Of a DNA stretch of 64,000 bases, positions 26,311 through 36,124 are shown piece after piece. Location: contig NZ_CP072648.1 of assembly GCF_018304825.1 (NCBI RefSeq), positions 913,501 through 977,500 on the forward strand, in the 5' to 3' direction. Source of the stretch: Chloracidobacterium validum (GTDB lineage: Bacteria > Acidobacteriota > Blastocatellia > Chloracidobacteriales > Chloracidobacteriaceae). The first letter of the stretch is position 1. Every line of letters begins with the position of its first letter. A program made the translations under genes and the position numbers. Below the pieces are notes generated by a model. It worked only from the letters and a program-made list of their open reading frames with translations. It had not been told where the DNA came from and did no database searches.

Positions 26311-29300
26311 TTTTGTTTTCCTCACCAAAGTTGGTTTTTTGACGGACCCGATAGTTTTCGTAACGACACACTGACTTAAAATTGCAGAATCTACATTCTT
26401 CTAATCCACGAAACGGCGTGATTTGAAAATTTCCGTTTCTTATTCTAAATTGATATTTGAATGTATGACTAATTATTGTTTCAATTTGCGAATCCCACTC
26501 CGATTCTTCTAATAAGGATTTTTCTGAAATATTTGGCAGTAGATTTTTGTAATTAGATTTATAAAAACCATTGTTGCATCTAGGCGTTTTTGTGATCGAA
26601 TAATACCCTCCTCCAATGATAGTTTCACGGGGTAAAAAAAGAGACTTTAGTGCTTTGAGGTAGATAGCGACCTGGACATCCCTTCCTTCGAGCATTTGCC
26701 TTGGTGAAAATCCACTAGATAGCTTGTAATCATAAGCTATAAAAACTCTTTTGCTGTGTGATTCATTTTCTATTTGCAAGACATCAATTCGATCAATTTG
26801 CCCGCGTAAGCGAAGTTCCTGGCCTTGTTCGTTGCTTAGCACAAGTGGATTTTTGTCTGAATGTAGGTCAGCTTCAGGCGGCCGCATTCCGAAAGCAATT
26901 TCCGTTATGTGTTCGATTGCTTGTGGGGAATTGGATAGTTCCTCGGCCACAAACTGCTTGAGTTGTCCAATGAGGACGCGCTTCTCAATCTCCCAGAGTC
27001 GAGCATTGAGTGGCGGAAGCTGACGCTCATAGTGCGCGCAGGTTTCTTTGGCAATCAGTTCAAGGCGATGTAGCTTCTCCTCAAGCGAGGCATTGTTGGC
27101 AAAAGAGACCCGGTAAAAGTCCCTAAGAATATCGTGCATGAGTCGCCCACGGTCCTGTGCCTGAAGGTCGAGCGCCGCCGCAACTCGTGGACGCAGGTTC
27201 AGCACCCGATGCGCAAAAAAACGAAATGGGCAAGCGGCATATTCATTGAGCGCCGTGGCGCTGAAGACATATTCGGGGCCAAAACGGAGCGTCAGGCTAT
27301 CGCGTATGTCTTGTGCTTCAAGCCAGCCATCGAAGGGCGTCCAGTGGAAACCCTGCCGGGCTGCCTCAGCGGCGAGCCGTTGAGCGAGCGTTGGGCTACG
27401 CCACGACTTTTCTTGGAGGTACGCTTGAACCGTGTCGAGCTGCTCGGATGGCAACAGTTGATAAGGGGTGTTTTCAAGTGTCAGGAGGGCCGGCTCGGCG
27501 ACGCCGCGTTGGCGGCGAGCAGCGACGGCTTCAGCGAGGCGTATCAACTCGTGGGGCGTGGTTGCTTCTAGAAGTGGTGAGCCATCGTAGCCCTTGGGAA
27601 CAACCACGCGGCACGCGCCCCCAGGTCGGATTGCGGGCAAGAGGCGCATCACTTCAGACACGAATGAGGACAGGGTCAGTTCTTCGTCTTCCGCCCCGAC
27701 GGTGGCGTAGGAGAGATGAAGTGCCCGCGTCGCGCGACAGGCAGCCTGATAAAAATAGTGTTCTTCCTTGGCAAGCGTGGCCGGTGAGATATCTTCGAGC
27801 GTCAGTCCATCTTCCTTGAGCCGCTCGCGCTCCGCGGCCGGGTAAATCCAGTCGCCTGGCAGGCGAATGGGAAAGCCCCCTTCGACCAGGCCGGGAAGGA
27901 AGATGACCGCGAAGTGCAACCCACGGACGGTTGTGGCTTCCAGAATCCGCACGGCGCCGAAGGTTTCTGGTTCAACCCGCAGCGTCAGTCCATCCAGCGC
28001 GCGCAGGATGTCGGATTGCAACGCGGTCAACTTCATCTGTGGTTGAAGGGAAGGATTTGGCGCTGACGCGCCAAGCACGGCCGCAATGCCGCGCGCCGCT
28101 ACACTCTGAGCGTCGAGCGTCGCCGCAATGGCGCGGCGCACGGCCTGAAGTCCCCGTAAGTCCAGCGTGGCTTGAAGGAGTTGCTGCGGTTTTCCAGCCG
28201 CCGCCCGAATGTTGGCCGTGAGCTGTGACTCGAAGTCAAGCGCGGCGAGCGTGTGTTCAAGGGCATTGACCAAGGCTGGGGCCTCGCCCTGCGTTGGGAT
28301 TGCCGCGATCATCTCTCCTAACTGCGTGAGGAGCGCGCTGACTTTGTCCACATCAGAACTGGTCACGGTATCTGGCCGGACGGTTGTCCCGTGCTCCTCT
28401 GCGTCCACGTCGTCGGCGTCCGCTTCCTGAACATCATCCGAAACGCTTTCATCTAATGAAACGCTTTCATCTAATGCCGTCTCGCCTGGAACTGCCAGTT
28501 GGTTATCCTTGGTTTCTCCCTTGCCTTCCGTTGTTCGCAGGTACGCCGCCAAGCGCGCGGCGCGGGCAAGCCAAGTGTCCAAGTGCAGTTGGTCTCCGAC
28601 AAAAGCAACGACGTTTTCAATATCATCCGGTGGCAGATGGCTGCCGGGCAGCGCGAAGTAATCGCTTTTGATCACGTCAAGCAGCCGACTCACCGGCACG
28701 TGTGGGATGGTGTCTGGTGGGGTGTTGTCCGGCCGGTCCAGCGCCGCGGCCAAGAGTTTGAGCCAGGCGCGCACAGCCGGAATGTCAGTGATCGGCAGGC
28801 GCTCATCGAGCGTGTAGGCAATACCCTCGTCGGCGAGGATGCGCCGCAGGTGCGGCCCGTAGGTTTCTTTGTCGCGCACCACAATGGCGATGTCGGAAGG
28901 TGCCAGCCTGGCAACGCGAATGTATCGTTTGATTGTTTTGGCAATGTGCCGAAGCTCGCGTTCCAGATCAGGCGCTTCGGCCAAAAAGACGGGAGCCGGC
29001 GCGGGGCCTGGGTCAAGTGAAGTCAATGCTGAATCAATGGTTGGGTTGAAAAGCCCCCGACGCAGGGTATCGAGTCCGTCCGCCACGGGAAAACAAGCTA
29101 TCGGCTGGTCGCCGGCGCGGTCGTGGAAGATGACGTCCGTGAAGCCCTCGCCCATGGTGCGTACCTTTTCGATGGTTTCCCGAACCGGCGCGAAAACCTG
29201 TGGGTTGTCGAGGTCATCATCAAAGTTGAACGTGACCTGTGGGATGCGCCCGATCAGTCGCCGCAGGATTTCACCCTGAACCGGGGTGAAGTCGAAAAAC

Positions 29301-30067
29301 CCATCCACGATCAGCCAAGTCACGCCCTGCACCATTGGCGTCTGGCAGGTGTGTCCATCCAGTTCGCCGTCCAGGGCAGCTATGGCGCGCAAGTAATTCA
29401 CATCACTATCGGTCAGACCGCCCGCTTCGAGCGCGGCGGCATAGCACTGGGCGATGCGCGCCACATCTTGCTCGTAGCCATACACCTGCTCGGCCGGGTG
29501 CGGCGCTTGCGCCCCGGTTGGATCGGGCGCCGGCAAGCTCTCCTGGTAGCGGGCAATGCGTTGTTCGACAATCCGGGCAAATTCCGCCGCGGTCTTGCCG
29601 GCCCGCGTGATTTCGCCAATGAGTTTCGTCACGGAAGCGATGCAGCCACTGGCCGTCGCCAGTGGACCAAAGGCCGGTAATGCCCCCTGCTGCGCAAGCT
29701 GGCGCATCACTTGGGCAATCAGTGGACGGCGGGCCGGATAGTCTTCCTGGCCGATGTCACGCCGGAGCAGTGCTGGTTGCCACGCGCCGGCGTCTTGGAC
29801 GCGGGCCGTCCGCAGTAGTTGGTGGATAAACCCGTTGAAGAGATAGACCGGAAGCCCATCAAAGCTGCCTTGCACAGATTTCCCGTCCAGCAAGCGACGG
29901 GAAATCGCGTCCAGCATCGGGCGCGAAGCGGTCAGATAGATGACCTGCCTGGCTTTTCCCTCACCAATCAGCCGCTTGACTTCGTCCAGCAAGCGGTCGC
30001 GTTGCTGCCCAAGTATGGGTCCACGCCAGATTTCACGCTTCACGGCTACCGCCTGCTTGCCTGACAT
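26270..30067 (-). CDS. AddB/RexB-like helicase-nuclease (PD-(D/E)XK) subunit
   Basis: The ATG at 30067, preceded by AGAGGGGAAACC, is chosen over an implausible Arg/Cys-rich extension to 30238. The 1,265-residue product has a UvrD-like N-terminal body without a Walker A (the place reads RGPILGQQRDRLL) and a C-terminal nuclease domain with GRLMHDILRDFY, IDRIDVLQ and YDYKLSSG as PD-(D/E)XK elements. A 4Fe-4S staple is suggested by AACPF (about 940) and CRFCNFKSVC (about 1222-1231). AddB/RexB works with AddA in double-strand break repair; no addA lies in the window. An acidic, Ser/Asp-rich insert (about 520-570) separates two helicase parts. GC content falls sharply within the last third of the nuclease domain. 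Confidence 0.85.
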   Translation of the reverse strand: MSGKQAVAVKREIWRGPILGQQRDRLLDEVKRLIGEGKARQVIYLTASRPMLDAISRRLLDGKSVQGSFDGLPVYLFNGFIHQLLRTARVQDAGAWQPALLRRDIGQEDYPARRPLIAQVMRQLAQQGALPAFGPLATASGCIASVTKLIGEITRAGKTAAEFARIVEQRIARYQESLPAPDPTGAQAPHPAEQVYGYEQDVARIAQCYAAALEAGGLTDSDVNYLRAIAALDGELDGHTCQTPMVQGVTWLIVDGFFDFTPVQGEILRRLIGRIPQVTFNFDDDLDNPQVFAPVRETIEKVRTMGEGFTDVIFHDRAGDQPIACFPVADGLDTLRRGLFNPTIDSALTSLDPGPAPAPVFLAEAPDLERELRHIAKTIKRYIRVARLAPSDIAIVVRDKETYGPHLRRILADEGIAYTLDERLPITDIPAVRAWLKLLAAALDRPDNTPPDTIPHVPVSRLLDVIKSDYFALPGSHLPPDDIENVVAFVGDQLHLDTWLARAARLAAYLRTTEGKGETKDNQLAVPGETALDESVSLDESVSDDVQEADADDVDAEEHGTTVRPDTVTSSDVDKVSALLTQLGEMIAAIPTQGEAPALVNALEHTLAALDFESQLTANIRAAAGKPQQLLQATLDLRGLQAVRRAIAATLDAQSVAARGIAAVLGASAPNPSLQPQMKLTALQSDILRALDGLTLRVEPETFGAVRILEATTVRGLHFAVIFLPGLVEGGFPIRLPGDWIYPAAERERLKEDGLTLEDISPATLAKEEHYFYQAACRATRALHLSYATVGAEDEELTLSSFVSEVMRLLPAIRPGGACRVVVPKGYDGSPLLEATTPHELIRLAEAVAARRQRGVAEPALLTLENTPYQLLPSEQLDTVQAYLQEKSWRSPTLAQRLAAEAARQGFHWTPFDGWLEAQDIRDSLTLRFGPEYVFSATALNEYAACPFRFFAHRVLNLRPRVAAALDLQAQDRGRLMHDILRDFYRVSFANNASLEEKLHRLELIAKETCAHYERQLPPLNARLWEIEKRVLIGQLKQFVAEELSNSPQAIEHITEIAFGMRPPEADLHSDKNPLVLSNEQGQELRLRGQIDRIDVLQIENESHSKRVFIAYDYKLSSGFSPRQMLEGRDVQVAIYLKALKSLFLPRETIIGGGYYSITKTPRCNNGFYKSNYKNLLPNISEKSLLEESEWDSQIETIISHTFKYQFRIRNGNFQITPFRGLEECRFCNFKSVCRYENYRVRQKTNFGEENKNVKSHVLESIQIR

Positions 30068-30108
30068 GGTTTCCCCTCTGAGCGTGCGCCGGCCACTGCC
30101 GGTTTCGG

Positions 30109-31347
30109 TTAGGACTGCGCAGATGCCGTCCGTTGTACAGTCAAGAATGCCAGAAACACGGCCGCGGCCAGCGCCGCGACGGAAGCTCCGGTAACGAATG
30201 GAGAAACGACAGCCACATGCTTCATGGCATAGCCGCACCAGGCCGGGGCGACGATGCGCCCAAGGCTGGCAACCGATGCGGCAACGCCGAGCACTTCACC
30301 ACGTTCATCATCGGCGGCCCGATTGGTCAGCAGCGCCAGGAGCGTTGGGTTGGCCAGCGCCGTGCCAATCCCCATCCCGGCGCACAACCAGACCAGTCCC
30401 GTAACCGTACTTGCGGCGGGAGCCAGTCCGAGCGTCATGGTGAGCAAGCCAATACCGATGGCAAAAATCGTCCGCTCACCGAAGCGATGCACCAGCGGGC
30501 GAATGAAGCCACCCTGCACGATGGTCATCGTCAGACCCAGGAAGGCAAAGAGGTAGCTGTTGTCGCGTTCCTCCAATCCGAAGCGGAGATTGGTGTAAAG
30601 CGGGAGCATCATCTGGTAGCAAGAGGCGGCCACGATGAACAAAAAGTTGATGAGTAGCAACGGCCCAAGTTGTGGGTGGCGCAGCCACGCCCACAACGAA
30701 GTCAGGTTACCCGTGTGGTGATTGAGCCTCGCTCCCTGGCGCTGTTCCGGCGAGAGGCTTTCGGGAAGCACCCACCACATCACCAGCGCGTTCACGAGGG
30801 CCAGTCCGGCGGCGACGTAAAATGGCGTGGCCGCATTGCTGTAGTGGGCAATCAATCCCCCCAGTGCCGGGCCGATCGTGTAGCCCAGACCAATGGCCGC
30901 GCCGATCAGGCCGAGTCCCTGGGCCCGGCGTTCAGGCGGTGTCACATCGCTGGCGTAGCTCATCGCCAGCGCGGTGTTGCCCCCGGTGATGCCATCGAGT
31001 GCGCGGGCCAGGAACAACACACCAAGCGCAAGCGCCCCATCCGTCAGCAGGGAGGCCGCGCCGGTGGCCGCCGCCGCGACGGCCGAGCCGCCCATGCAGG
31101 CGAGCAGTAACGGCTTGCGTCCGGTGCGGTCGGACAGCCGCCCAAGGGCCGGCGCAAACAGGAGTTGGGCCACCGAATACGACGCCAGCAACCACCCGAC
31201 GACAATTGCCGAACCGCCGAACGTCCGGGCGTAGGTCGGCAAAATGGGGATGACCATGCCCCACCCAATCTGATCAACCAAGGTGACGACAAAAATGAGC
31301 CACGGCGCGCGCCGTAGCCGATTGTCCATGTTCACGACCTTGCTCAT
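30109..31347 (-). CDS. Major facilitator superfamily transporter (TetA/drug-proton antiporter type)
   Basis: Twelve predicted membrane helices in 412 residues, opening with [24 protein letters not shown]. The MFS loop 2-3 signature is [13 protein letters not shown], and the antiporter-like motif C region contains [19 protein letters not shown], which favours drug:proton antiport. The ATG at 31347 overlaps the queD stop by four bases (ATGA), so the two are translationally coupled. The longer frame to 31446 would lie inside queD and is rejected. The substrate is unknown; a link to pterin or deazaguanine compounds is only suggested by the coupling. Confidence 0.9.
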   Translation of the reverse strand: MSKVVNMDNRLRRAPWLIFVVTLVDQIGWGMVIPILPTYARTFGGSAIVVGWLLASYSVAQLLFAPALGRLSDRTGRKPLLLACMGGSAVAAAATGAASLLTDGALALGVLFLARALDGITGGNTALAMSYASDVTPPERRAQGLGLIGAAIGLGYTIGPALGGLIAHYSNAATPFYVAAGLALVNALVMWWVLPESLSPEQRQGARLNHHTGNLTSLWAWLRHPQLGPLLLINFLFIVAASCYQMMLPLYTNLRFGLEERDNSYLFAFLGLTMTIVQGGFIRPLVHRFGERTIFAIGIGLLTMTLGLAPAASTVTGLVWLCAGMGIGTALANPTLLALLTNRAADDERGEVLGVAASVASLGRIVAPAWCGYAMKHVAVVSPFVTGASVAALAAAVFLAFLTVQRTASAQS

Positions 31348-31718
31348 GGGGGTGTTCCCTCGCCGTAGTAGTGACAGGCCGAAGTACAGGTTTCGGCAAC
31401 GCTCACGCGATACAGACAAGGTAATACCGGCGCAAGCCGTTCCCAAATCCAGCGGGCGAGGATTTCGCTGGTCGGGTTTTCAAGTCCGGGAATTTCGTTG
31501 AGGTAGTAGTGGTCGAGCTGGAGACGCAGCGGTTCAAACGCTTGCTTGATCTGGTCAAAGTCCATGAGCCAGCCGAGTTCGGGATCAACCTCCCCACGCA
31601 CGACGACCTCCACTCGATAGCTATGCCCATGCAGGCGTCGGCACTTGTGGCCGGGCGGCACATGAGGCAGGTGGTGGGCCGCTTCAAAGGTGAAAGTTTT
31701 CGCCAGCTCAACGCGCAT
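31344..31718 (-). CDS. queD: 6-pyruvoyl-tetrahydropterin synthase / QueD family protein
   Basis: A 124-residue T-fold enzyme. The zinc histidines are His15 (FEAAHHLP), His30 and His32 (LHGHSY); Cys26 is the catalytic cysteine. QueD makes 6-carboxy-tetrahydropterin for queuosine synthesis, while PTPS members serve biopterin synthesis; short bacterial proteins of this form are usually QueD. Either ATG at 31718 or GTG at 31724 could start it; the former matches the family start. It is the first gene of a two-gene unit with the MFS transporter. The upstream spacer contains the inverted repeat at 31791-31845. Confidence 0.88.
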   Translation of the reverse strand: MRVELAKTFTFEAAHHLPHVPPGHKCRRLHGHSYRVEVVVRGEVDPELGWLMDFDQIKQAFEPLRLQLDHYYLNEIPGLENPTSEILARWIWERLAPVLPCLYRVSVAETCTSACHYYGEGTPP

Positions 31719-31790
31719 CGTCACGAACCTGCCTGGATAAGAAACTCAATGTGATAGTACGCACAATCGGCATAAGGTCAACGCCCGGCT

Positions 31791-31845
31791 TGTGTCAAGT
31801 CCTGGTCGTCAACGGGCGTTGCTTGACTTGATCTGACTTGACACA
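31791..31845. promoter_or_regulatory. 11-bp inverted repeat between queD and the kinase-GGDEF gene
   Basis: TGTGTCAAGTC (31791-31801) is mirrored exactly by GACTTGACACA (31835-31845) with 33 bases between; CAACGGGCGTTG at 31809-31820 forms a smaller palindrome inside. Read on the minus strand, TTGACA (31798-31793) is followed 17 bases later by TTATGC, a possible weak promoter for queD. The repeat sits in the 236-base divergent spacer, so it could be a shared operator. The half-site CTTGACAC also forms the palindrome at 60000-60016. Confidence 0.55.
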
Positions 31846-31954
31846 TACCGTTTAGCCCACACGCTGGTTCCTTTCTAGCTAACCTCTCGACTCGTTTTTT
31901 CACTGTGATGAGCTACGTCTAGGATGTAGGTGGTCACGCTCTTCGCCCGCACAC

Positions 31955-34900
31955 ATGACTGAACGCGAGTCGCCGTCAACTGAAGCTGCTGACATCCAGT
32001 CTGATCCACTCCTTGGGATGACGGTGGATGGGAAGTACCGTGTCGAGCGGGTGCTTGGCGTCGGTGGCATGGCCACTGTGTATGCCGCCGTCCGGCTGCA
32101 AATTGGCGATATTGCCGCCATCAAAGTCCTGACGCCAGAATCCACGGCCGTTCCACTGGCCGTTGCCCGTTTTCAGCGGGAAGTGCGGGCCGCCGCGCGG
32201 ATCAAGCACCCAAATGTCGTTTCGATTTATGATTTTGGCACGCTGCCGGACGGTCGCGCCTACATGGTGATGGAATACATCACGGGTGAGTCGCTGCGTG
32301 ACGAACTCAAGCGGATGGGACGTCTTTCCCCAGAGCGCGCGGTTTCGATCATGGTCAGCGTTTGCAACGCCATTCACGCCGCGCATCAGGAGGGCATCCT
32401 GCACCGCGACCTCAAGCCGGAAAACATCATGCTGGCGCGGATGCGGGATGGGTCGGAAGTCGTCAAGGTCGTGGACTTCGGCGTGGCCGAACTCCACGAC
32501 CAGGCGGCTACCTCCGCGGTGACGAAGCTGACGGAGTATGGCTTGATGGTGGGCACACCACACTATATGTCACCGGAGCAGTGCCGCAGCGAGCCGCTCG
32601 ACCCGCGGTCAGATATCTACAGCCTGGGCATCATTCTCTATGAATTGCTGACCGGAACGGTGCCCTTCAACGCCCGTACCGTATCCGCCGTCATCATCCA
32701 GCAAGCCACCGAGGCTCCCCGCCGTCCGCGTGACCTCCACCCGGAGCTAAGCTGGGCGCTGGAGCACGTCGTGTTGCGGGCCTTGGAAAAAGACCCGTCG
32801 CGCCGACCACAAACCGCGGCCGAACTGGGCCAGGATTTGAGTCTGTCGCTGTCAAACATTCGTCCGTCCCTGTCAAGCCAGCGTCCGACCGGTTCACTTG
32901 GCGGCTTTGCGGCGCCGCCAACCCGCGAGATGACCGGTCCGTTGTCACTCACCACCCGTGGCGGAGCCGGAGAGCCGTCGCTGGCGCGCGGTGGCCTGAC
33001 GCGCCGTTCGGGTACGTTGCGGTACGACAGCCTAACCGGCATCCGCAACCTGACCTTTCTCAAGCAAGAAGTCGAGAGCCTGGTCGCGGCGCGCCGCGCG
33101 GCGGCATTGCTCCTGGTCGGAGTGGACGGCATGAAGGACCACAATGACCGACTGGGCTATGCTGCCGGCGACAATCTCCTGCGTGACCTGGCCCACTGGC
33201 TGCGGGAGCATGTCGGTGACCTGGGCATTGTCGCCCGATTCGGCGGCGATGAGTTTGCCATCCTCTTGCCGGGCAGCACAGCCTCAGATGCCATCGTCTT
33301 TGCTGACCAAATGGTGCAACGATTGTCTGAGCAGCGGTTTTTGCGGGCGGAAGTTCCCGATGGCATCGCCTTGCAGGTGACGGTGGCCGTGGTCGTCTCG
33401 CCGGACGATGCCGCAACTGGGGTTGAACTGCTCGATATAGGCGGCCGCGCCCTGTCCGCGGCCAAGGCGCAGTCGCCGGGGCGCGTCTATCGCCGGGGCC
33501 TCGATGACAACGCGCTTCAGCATCACCCAAACTTCAATGCGTTTGTCGGACGGGAACAAGAACTGCACTGGCTAAGCGAAATGTTTGACCGAACCGTGGC
33601 CGGGCGTGGTCAGCCGGTGCTCGTGCTCGGCCCGACCGGAATCGGTAAAACGCGCCTTCTGCACGAGTTTCGGCGGCGATTGGCCGGGCGGGAGGTCACG
33701 TTTCTGACCATGCCATTCTATGAGGCCGGACAGGGAACACCTTACAAGTCCTTTTATGACAGCCTGCGCGCCAGCATTCAGTTGCTGCTTGAAGTCCCCG
33801 AGCCAGCGGATGCCGCGCAGCTTTTCGGTCCACTGGCCGAGCGGGTGGCTTTGGAGTTTGCAACGGAAGATGGCTTCTTGCACTTCTGCGACTCCGTGCA
33901 GTCTGACAATCTGCATGAGCGTTATCTGGCCTTTGACTATCTCGCGGCGCTCTATGCCACGCTGGCCGGTCAGCAAGTCACGGTGTTGTTCGTGGATGAT
34001 GCCCACTTTGCCGATGAACTGAGTTTGGACCTTCTCGCCTATTTGGCCCGTGCCCTGTCCGAACAACGTCTGATGCTCGTTCTCACCGCACGGACGGAAC
34101 TCCTGACCGAGCAGCATCCGTTGCGCAATTGGATGCGGGCCGTCAACCAGTCGGTCGGGTTTGAGTCGCTGACGCTTGAGCCGTTGTCGCTGGAGCATAC
34201 GACCGCGCTCATTCAGACCATCTTTCCCGGTGTCAAGGTGGCTGCCGGCACCGTTGCGCGCCTGCATCACGAAACCCGTGGCAACCCTTTCTTCTTGGCT
34301 GAAACCCTGCGTCACCTGACCCAGACGCAACACATTGTGCGTCAGCCAGACGGTTGGTCGTTCCCCCCGCTGACGGATGTTTCACTGCCGCCTTCGGTGG
34401 TCGAAGTCGTCGAAGCCACCTTTTCCCGGCTTTCGCCCAGCGCCCTTGAACTGCTCTCCCAGGCGGCCGTGATCGGCATGGACTTCACCTTCGATTTGTT
34501 ACTGACCATTACGGAACGCCCGGAACGGGAAGTTTTGGCCGCGGTTGAGGAAGGACTAGCCCAGGGCGTGATCACCGAGATCACCGAAGCCGAAGAGGAC
34601 AGTTACCGTTTTCGCCATGGAACGGTGCAAAAGGTGCTGTACAACCGTCTCAATCGCCGTCGGCGTCGCACGACGCACGCTGCCGTCGGCTATGCGCTGG
34701 AGCGGGCCGCAACGGCGACCGGCCACGGCGGGCGACTGGCCGGAGAGCTGGCTTTTCACTTCCACCACGCAGCGGAACACCTGCCGACGTTGCGTTACGC
34801 CTCGGCCGCCGGCACCCAGGCCTGGCGAACCTGGGCCATTGACGAAGCCCTCAAGTTCTACGGCTGGGCCGAAGAAGCTGAGCGGCGACTGAACATCCTG

Positions 34901-36124
34901 GTGGATGTCATTTTTGATGAAAAACAAGCGTCGTTCGACAATGTCCCCGTGGAGCAACTGCGGCTCATTGCCGACTTCAATCTCCACTACGGGCAACTTC
35001 TCGTGCATATCGGCCGGCTGGATGAGGCGGAAAAGAAGCTTCAGCTTGCCCAAACATTGGCCCGTCCCTCTCAGGATGAGCACCTGCGGGGCAAAACGCT
35101 GGCCGCCTTGGGCGAGCTGTGCGAATCCCGCAGTGAGTACTCCTCGGCGCTCCTGTACTGCCATCAGTCCCTTGAAGTCCTGCGGCGCAAGGGCGACAAG
35201 CGCGCCGAAGCGCGGACCACGGCCGTCATCGGCACACTCTATGACCGGCTTGGGCAATTTGCGCGCGCGGCCGAAGCGCTGGATAAAGCCCTGACCCTGG
35301 CCCGCGCCATACGCGACCGCAACGTCGAGGCGCTGGCCCTGCGGGAAGGCGCGTTCGTTCGCGCGCGGCAGGGGCAGTTTGCCACGGCGACATCCCTGGC
35401 CAGGGAAGCCGTCACCGTCGCCGAACGCCTGGGCGACCCGCTCGGTGTCTCAATTGCGACAAGTATTCTAGGTTCGGCGCTGCGTGCCCAGGGCGTTTAT
35501 GAAACCGCCTTGGAACACTTTGAGCGCGCGCGTCAGTTGACCTCCGACCTGAACCGTCCACGCAGTGAGTGCATCGAACTCATCAACTTGGCCGAATCCC
35601 TGATCGGACTGGGCGAAGCGCCCCAGGCGTTGGAAAAAGGCCAGAAGGCGCTCGATATTGCCCTTCAGATCGGCAGTCGTCAGCTCGAGGGACTGGCGAC
35701 GCTCGTCGTCGGCCGGGCCTATCGCCAGCGGGATGAGTTAGGGGCGGCGGTGGTCTGTTTCCAGTCGGCGCTGAAATTGTTGTCGGCCATCAGCGACCGC
35801 GCCGCCGAGTGTGACGCCCTGCTGGCGCTGGCCGACTGGCACTGCCTGGACCGCCATCCGGTCGAGGCGCTGGAACTCGTCCACCAGGCATCCACGGTGC
35901 TGCCGGATGTCACCGCTTGGCCCTGGCAGTGGCGCATCGCCGTGATGTCGGCACGGTGCCACCGCCTGCTGCGGCAGATGGAGGCGGCGCGGTCCGACCT
36001 TGAAAAAGCCCGCACCATTGTCGAAAACCTCCGCGCCAATCTCAGCGCAGAAGTCAGACCCGAGCACTTTGCGCGCGTCATCCAACTGTTTGAGGCGGAG
36101 TGGCAGGAAGTGCACGGCGGCTGA
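31955..36124 (+). CDS. Ser/Thr kinase - GGDEF - AAA ATPase - TPR fusion protein
   Basis: A 1,389-residue soluble protein with four modules. (1) Hanks kinase, about 28-290: glycine loop LGVGGMATVY, Lys57, HRDLKPENI with Asp152, DFG at 174-176, GTPHYMSPEQ. (2) GGDEF domain, about 355-505: YDSLTGIRN, GVDGMKDHNDRLGYAAGD and an intact RFGGDEF (GGDEF at 430-434); the RxxD inhibitory site is not seen. (3) AAA_16-type P-loop ATPase, starting FVGREQEL at about 530, Walker A GPTGIGKT (559-566), Walker B VLFVDDAHF (about 675). (4) Helical TPR-like repeats, about 950-1370. Kinase-AAA-TPR proteins resemble PknK/LuxR-type regulators; the diguanylate cyclase-like insert is unusual. No membrane helix or DNA-binding domain is visible. 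The start ATG at 31955 is the first in frame. Confidence 0.9.
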   Translation: MTERESPSTEAADIQSDPLLGMTVDGKYRVERVLGVGGMATVYAAVRLQIGDIAAIKVLTPESTAVPLAVARFQREVRAAARIKHPNVVSIYDFGTLPDGRAYMVMEYITGESLRDELKRMGRLSPERAVSIMVSVCNAIHAAHQEGILHRDLKPENIMLARMRDGSEVVKVVDFGVAELHDQAATSAVTKLTEYGLMVGTPHYMSPEQCRSEPLDPRSDIYSLGIILYELLTGTVPFNARTVSAVIIQQATEAPRRPRDLHPELSWALEHVVLRALEKDPSRRPQTAAELGQDLSLSLSNIRPSLSSQRPTGSLGGFAAPPTREMTGPLSLTTRGGAGEPSLARGGLTRRSGTLRYDSLTGIRNLTFLKQEVESLVAARRAAALLLVGVDGMKDHNDRLGYAAGDNLLRDLAHWLREHVGDLGIVARFGGDEFAILLPGSTASDAIVFADQMVQRLSEQRFLRAEVPDGIALQVTVAVVVSPDDAATGVELLDIGGRALSAAKAQSPGRVYRRGLDDNALQHHPNFNAFVGREQELHWLSEMFDRTVAGRGQPVLVLGPTGIGKTRLLHEFRRRLAGREVTFLTMPFYEAGQGTPYKSFYDSLRASIQLLLEVPEPADAAQLFGPLAERVALEFATEDGFLHFCDSVQSDNLHERYLAFDYLAALYATLAGQQVTVLFVDDAHFADELSLDLLAYLARALSEQRLMLVLTARTELLTEQHPLRNWMRAVNQSVGFESLTLEPLSLEHTTALIQTIFPGVKVAAGTVARLHHETRGNPFFLAETLRHLTQTQHIVRQPDGWSFPPLTDVSLPPSVVEVVEATFSRLSPSALELLSQAAVIGMDFTFDLLLTITERPEREVLAAVEEGLAQGVITEITEAEEDSYRFRHGTVQKVLYNRLNRRRRRTTHAAVGYALERAATATGHGGRLAGELAFHFHHAAEHLPTLRYASAAGTQAWRTWAIDEALKFYGWAEEAERRLNILVDVIFDEKQASFDNVPVEQLRLIADFNLHYGQLLVHIGRLDEAEKKLQLAQTLARPSQDEHLRGKTLAALGELCESRSEYSSALLYCHQSLEVLRRKGDKRAEARTTAVIGTLYDRLGQFARAAEALDKALTLARAIRDRNVEALALREGAFVRARQGQFATATSLAREAVTVAERLGDPLGVSIATSILGSALRAQGVYETALEHFERARQLTSDLNRPRSECIELINLAESLIGLGEAPQALEKGQKALDIALQIGSRQLEGLATLVVGRAYRQRDELGAAVVCFQSALKLLSAISDRAAECDALLALADWHCLDRHPVEALELVHQASTVLPDVTAWPWQWRIAVMSARCHRLLRQMEAARSDLEKARTIVENLRANLSAEVRPEHFARVIQLFEAEWQEVHGG

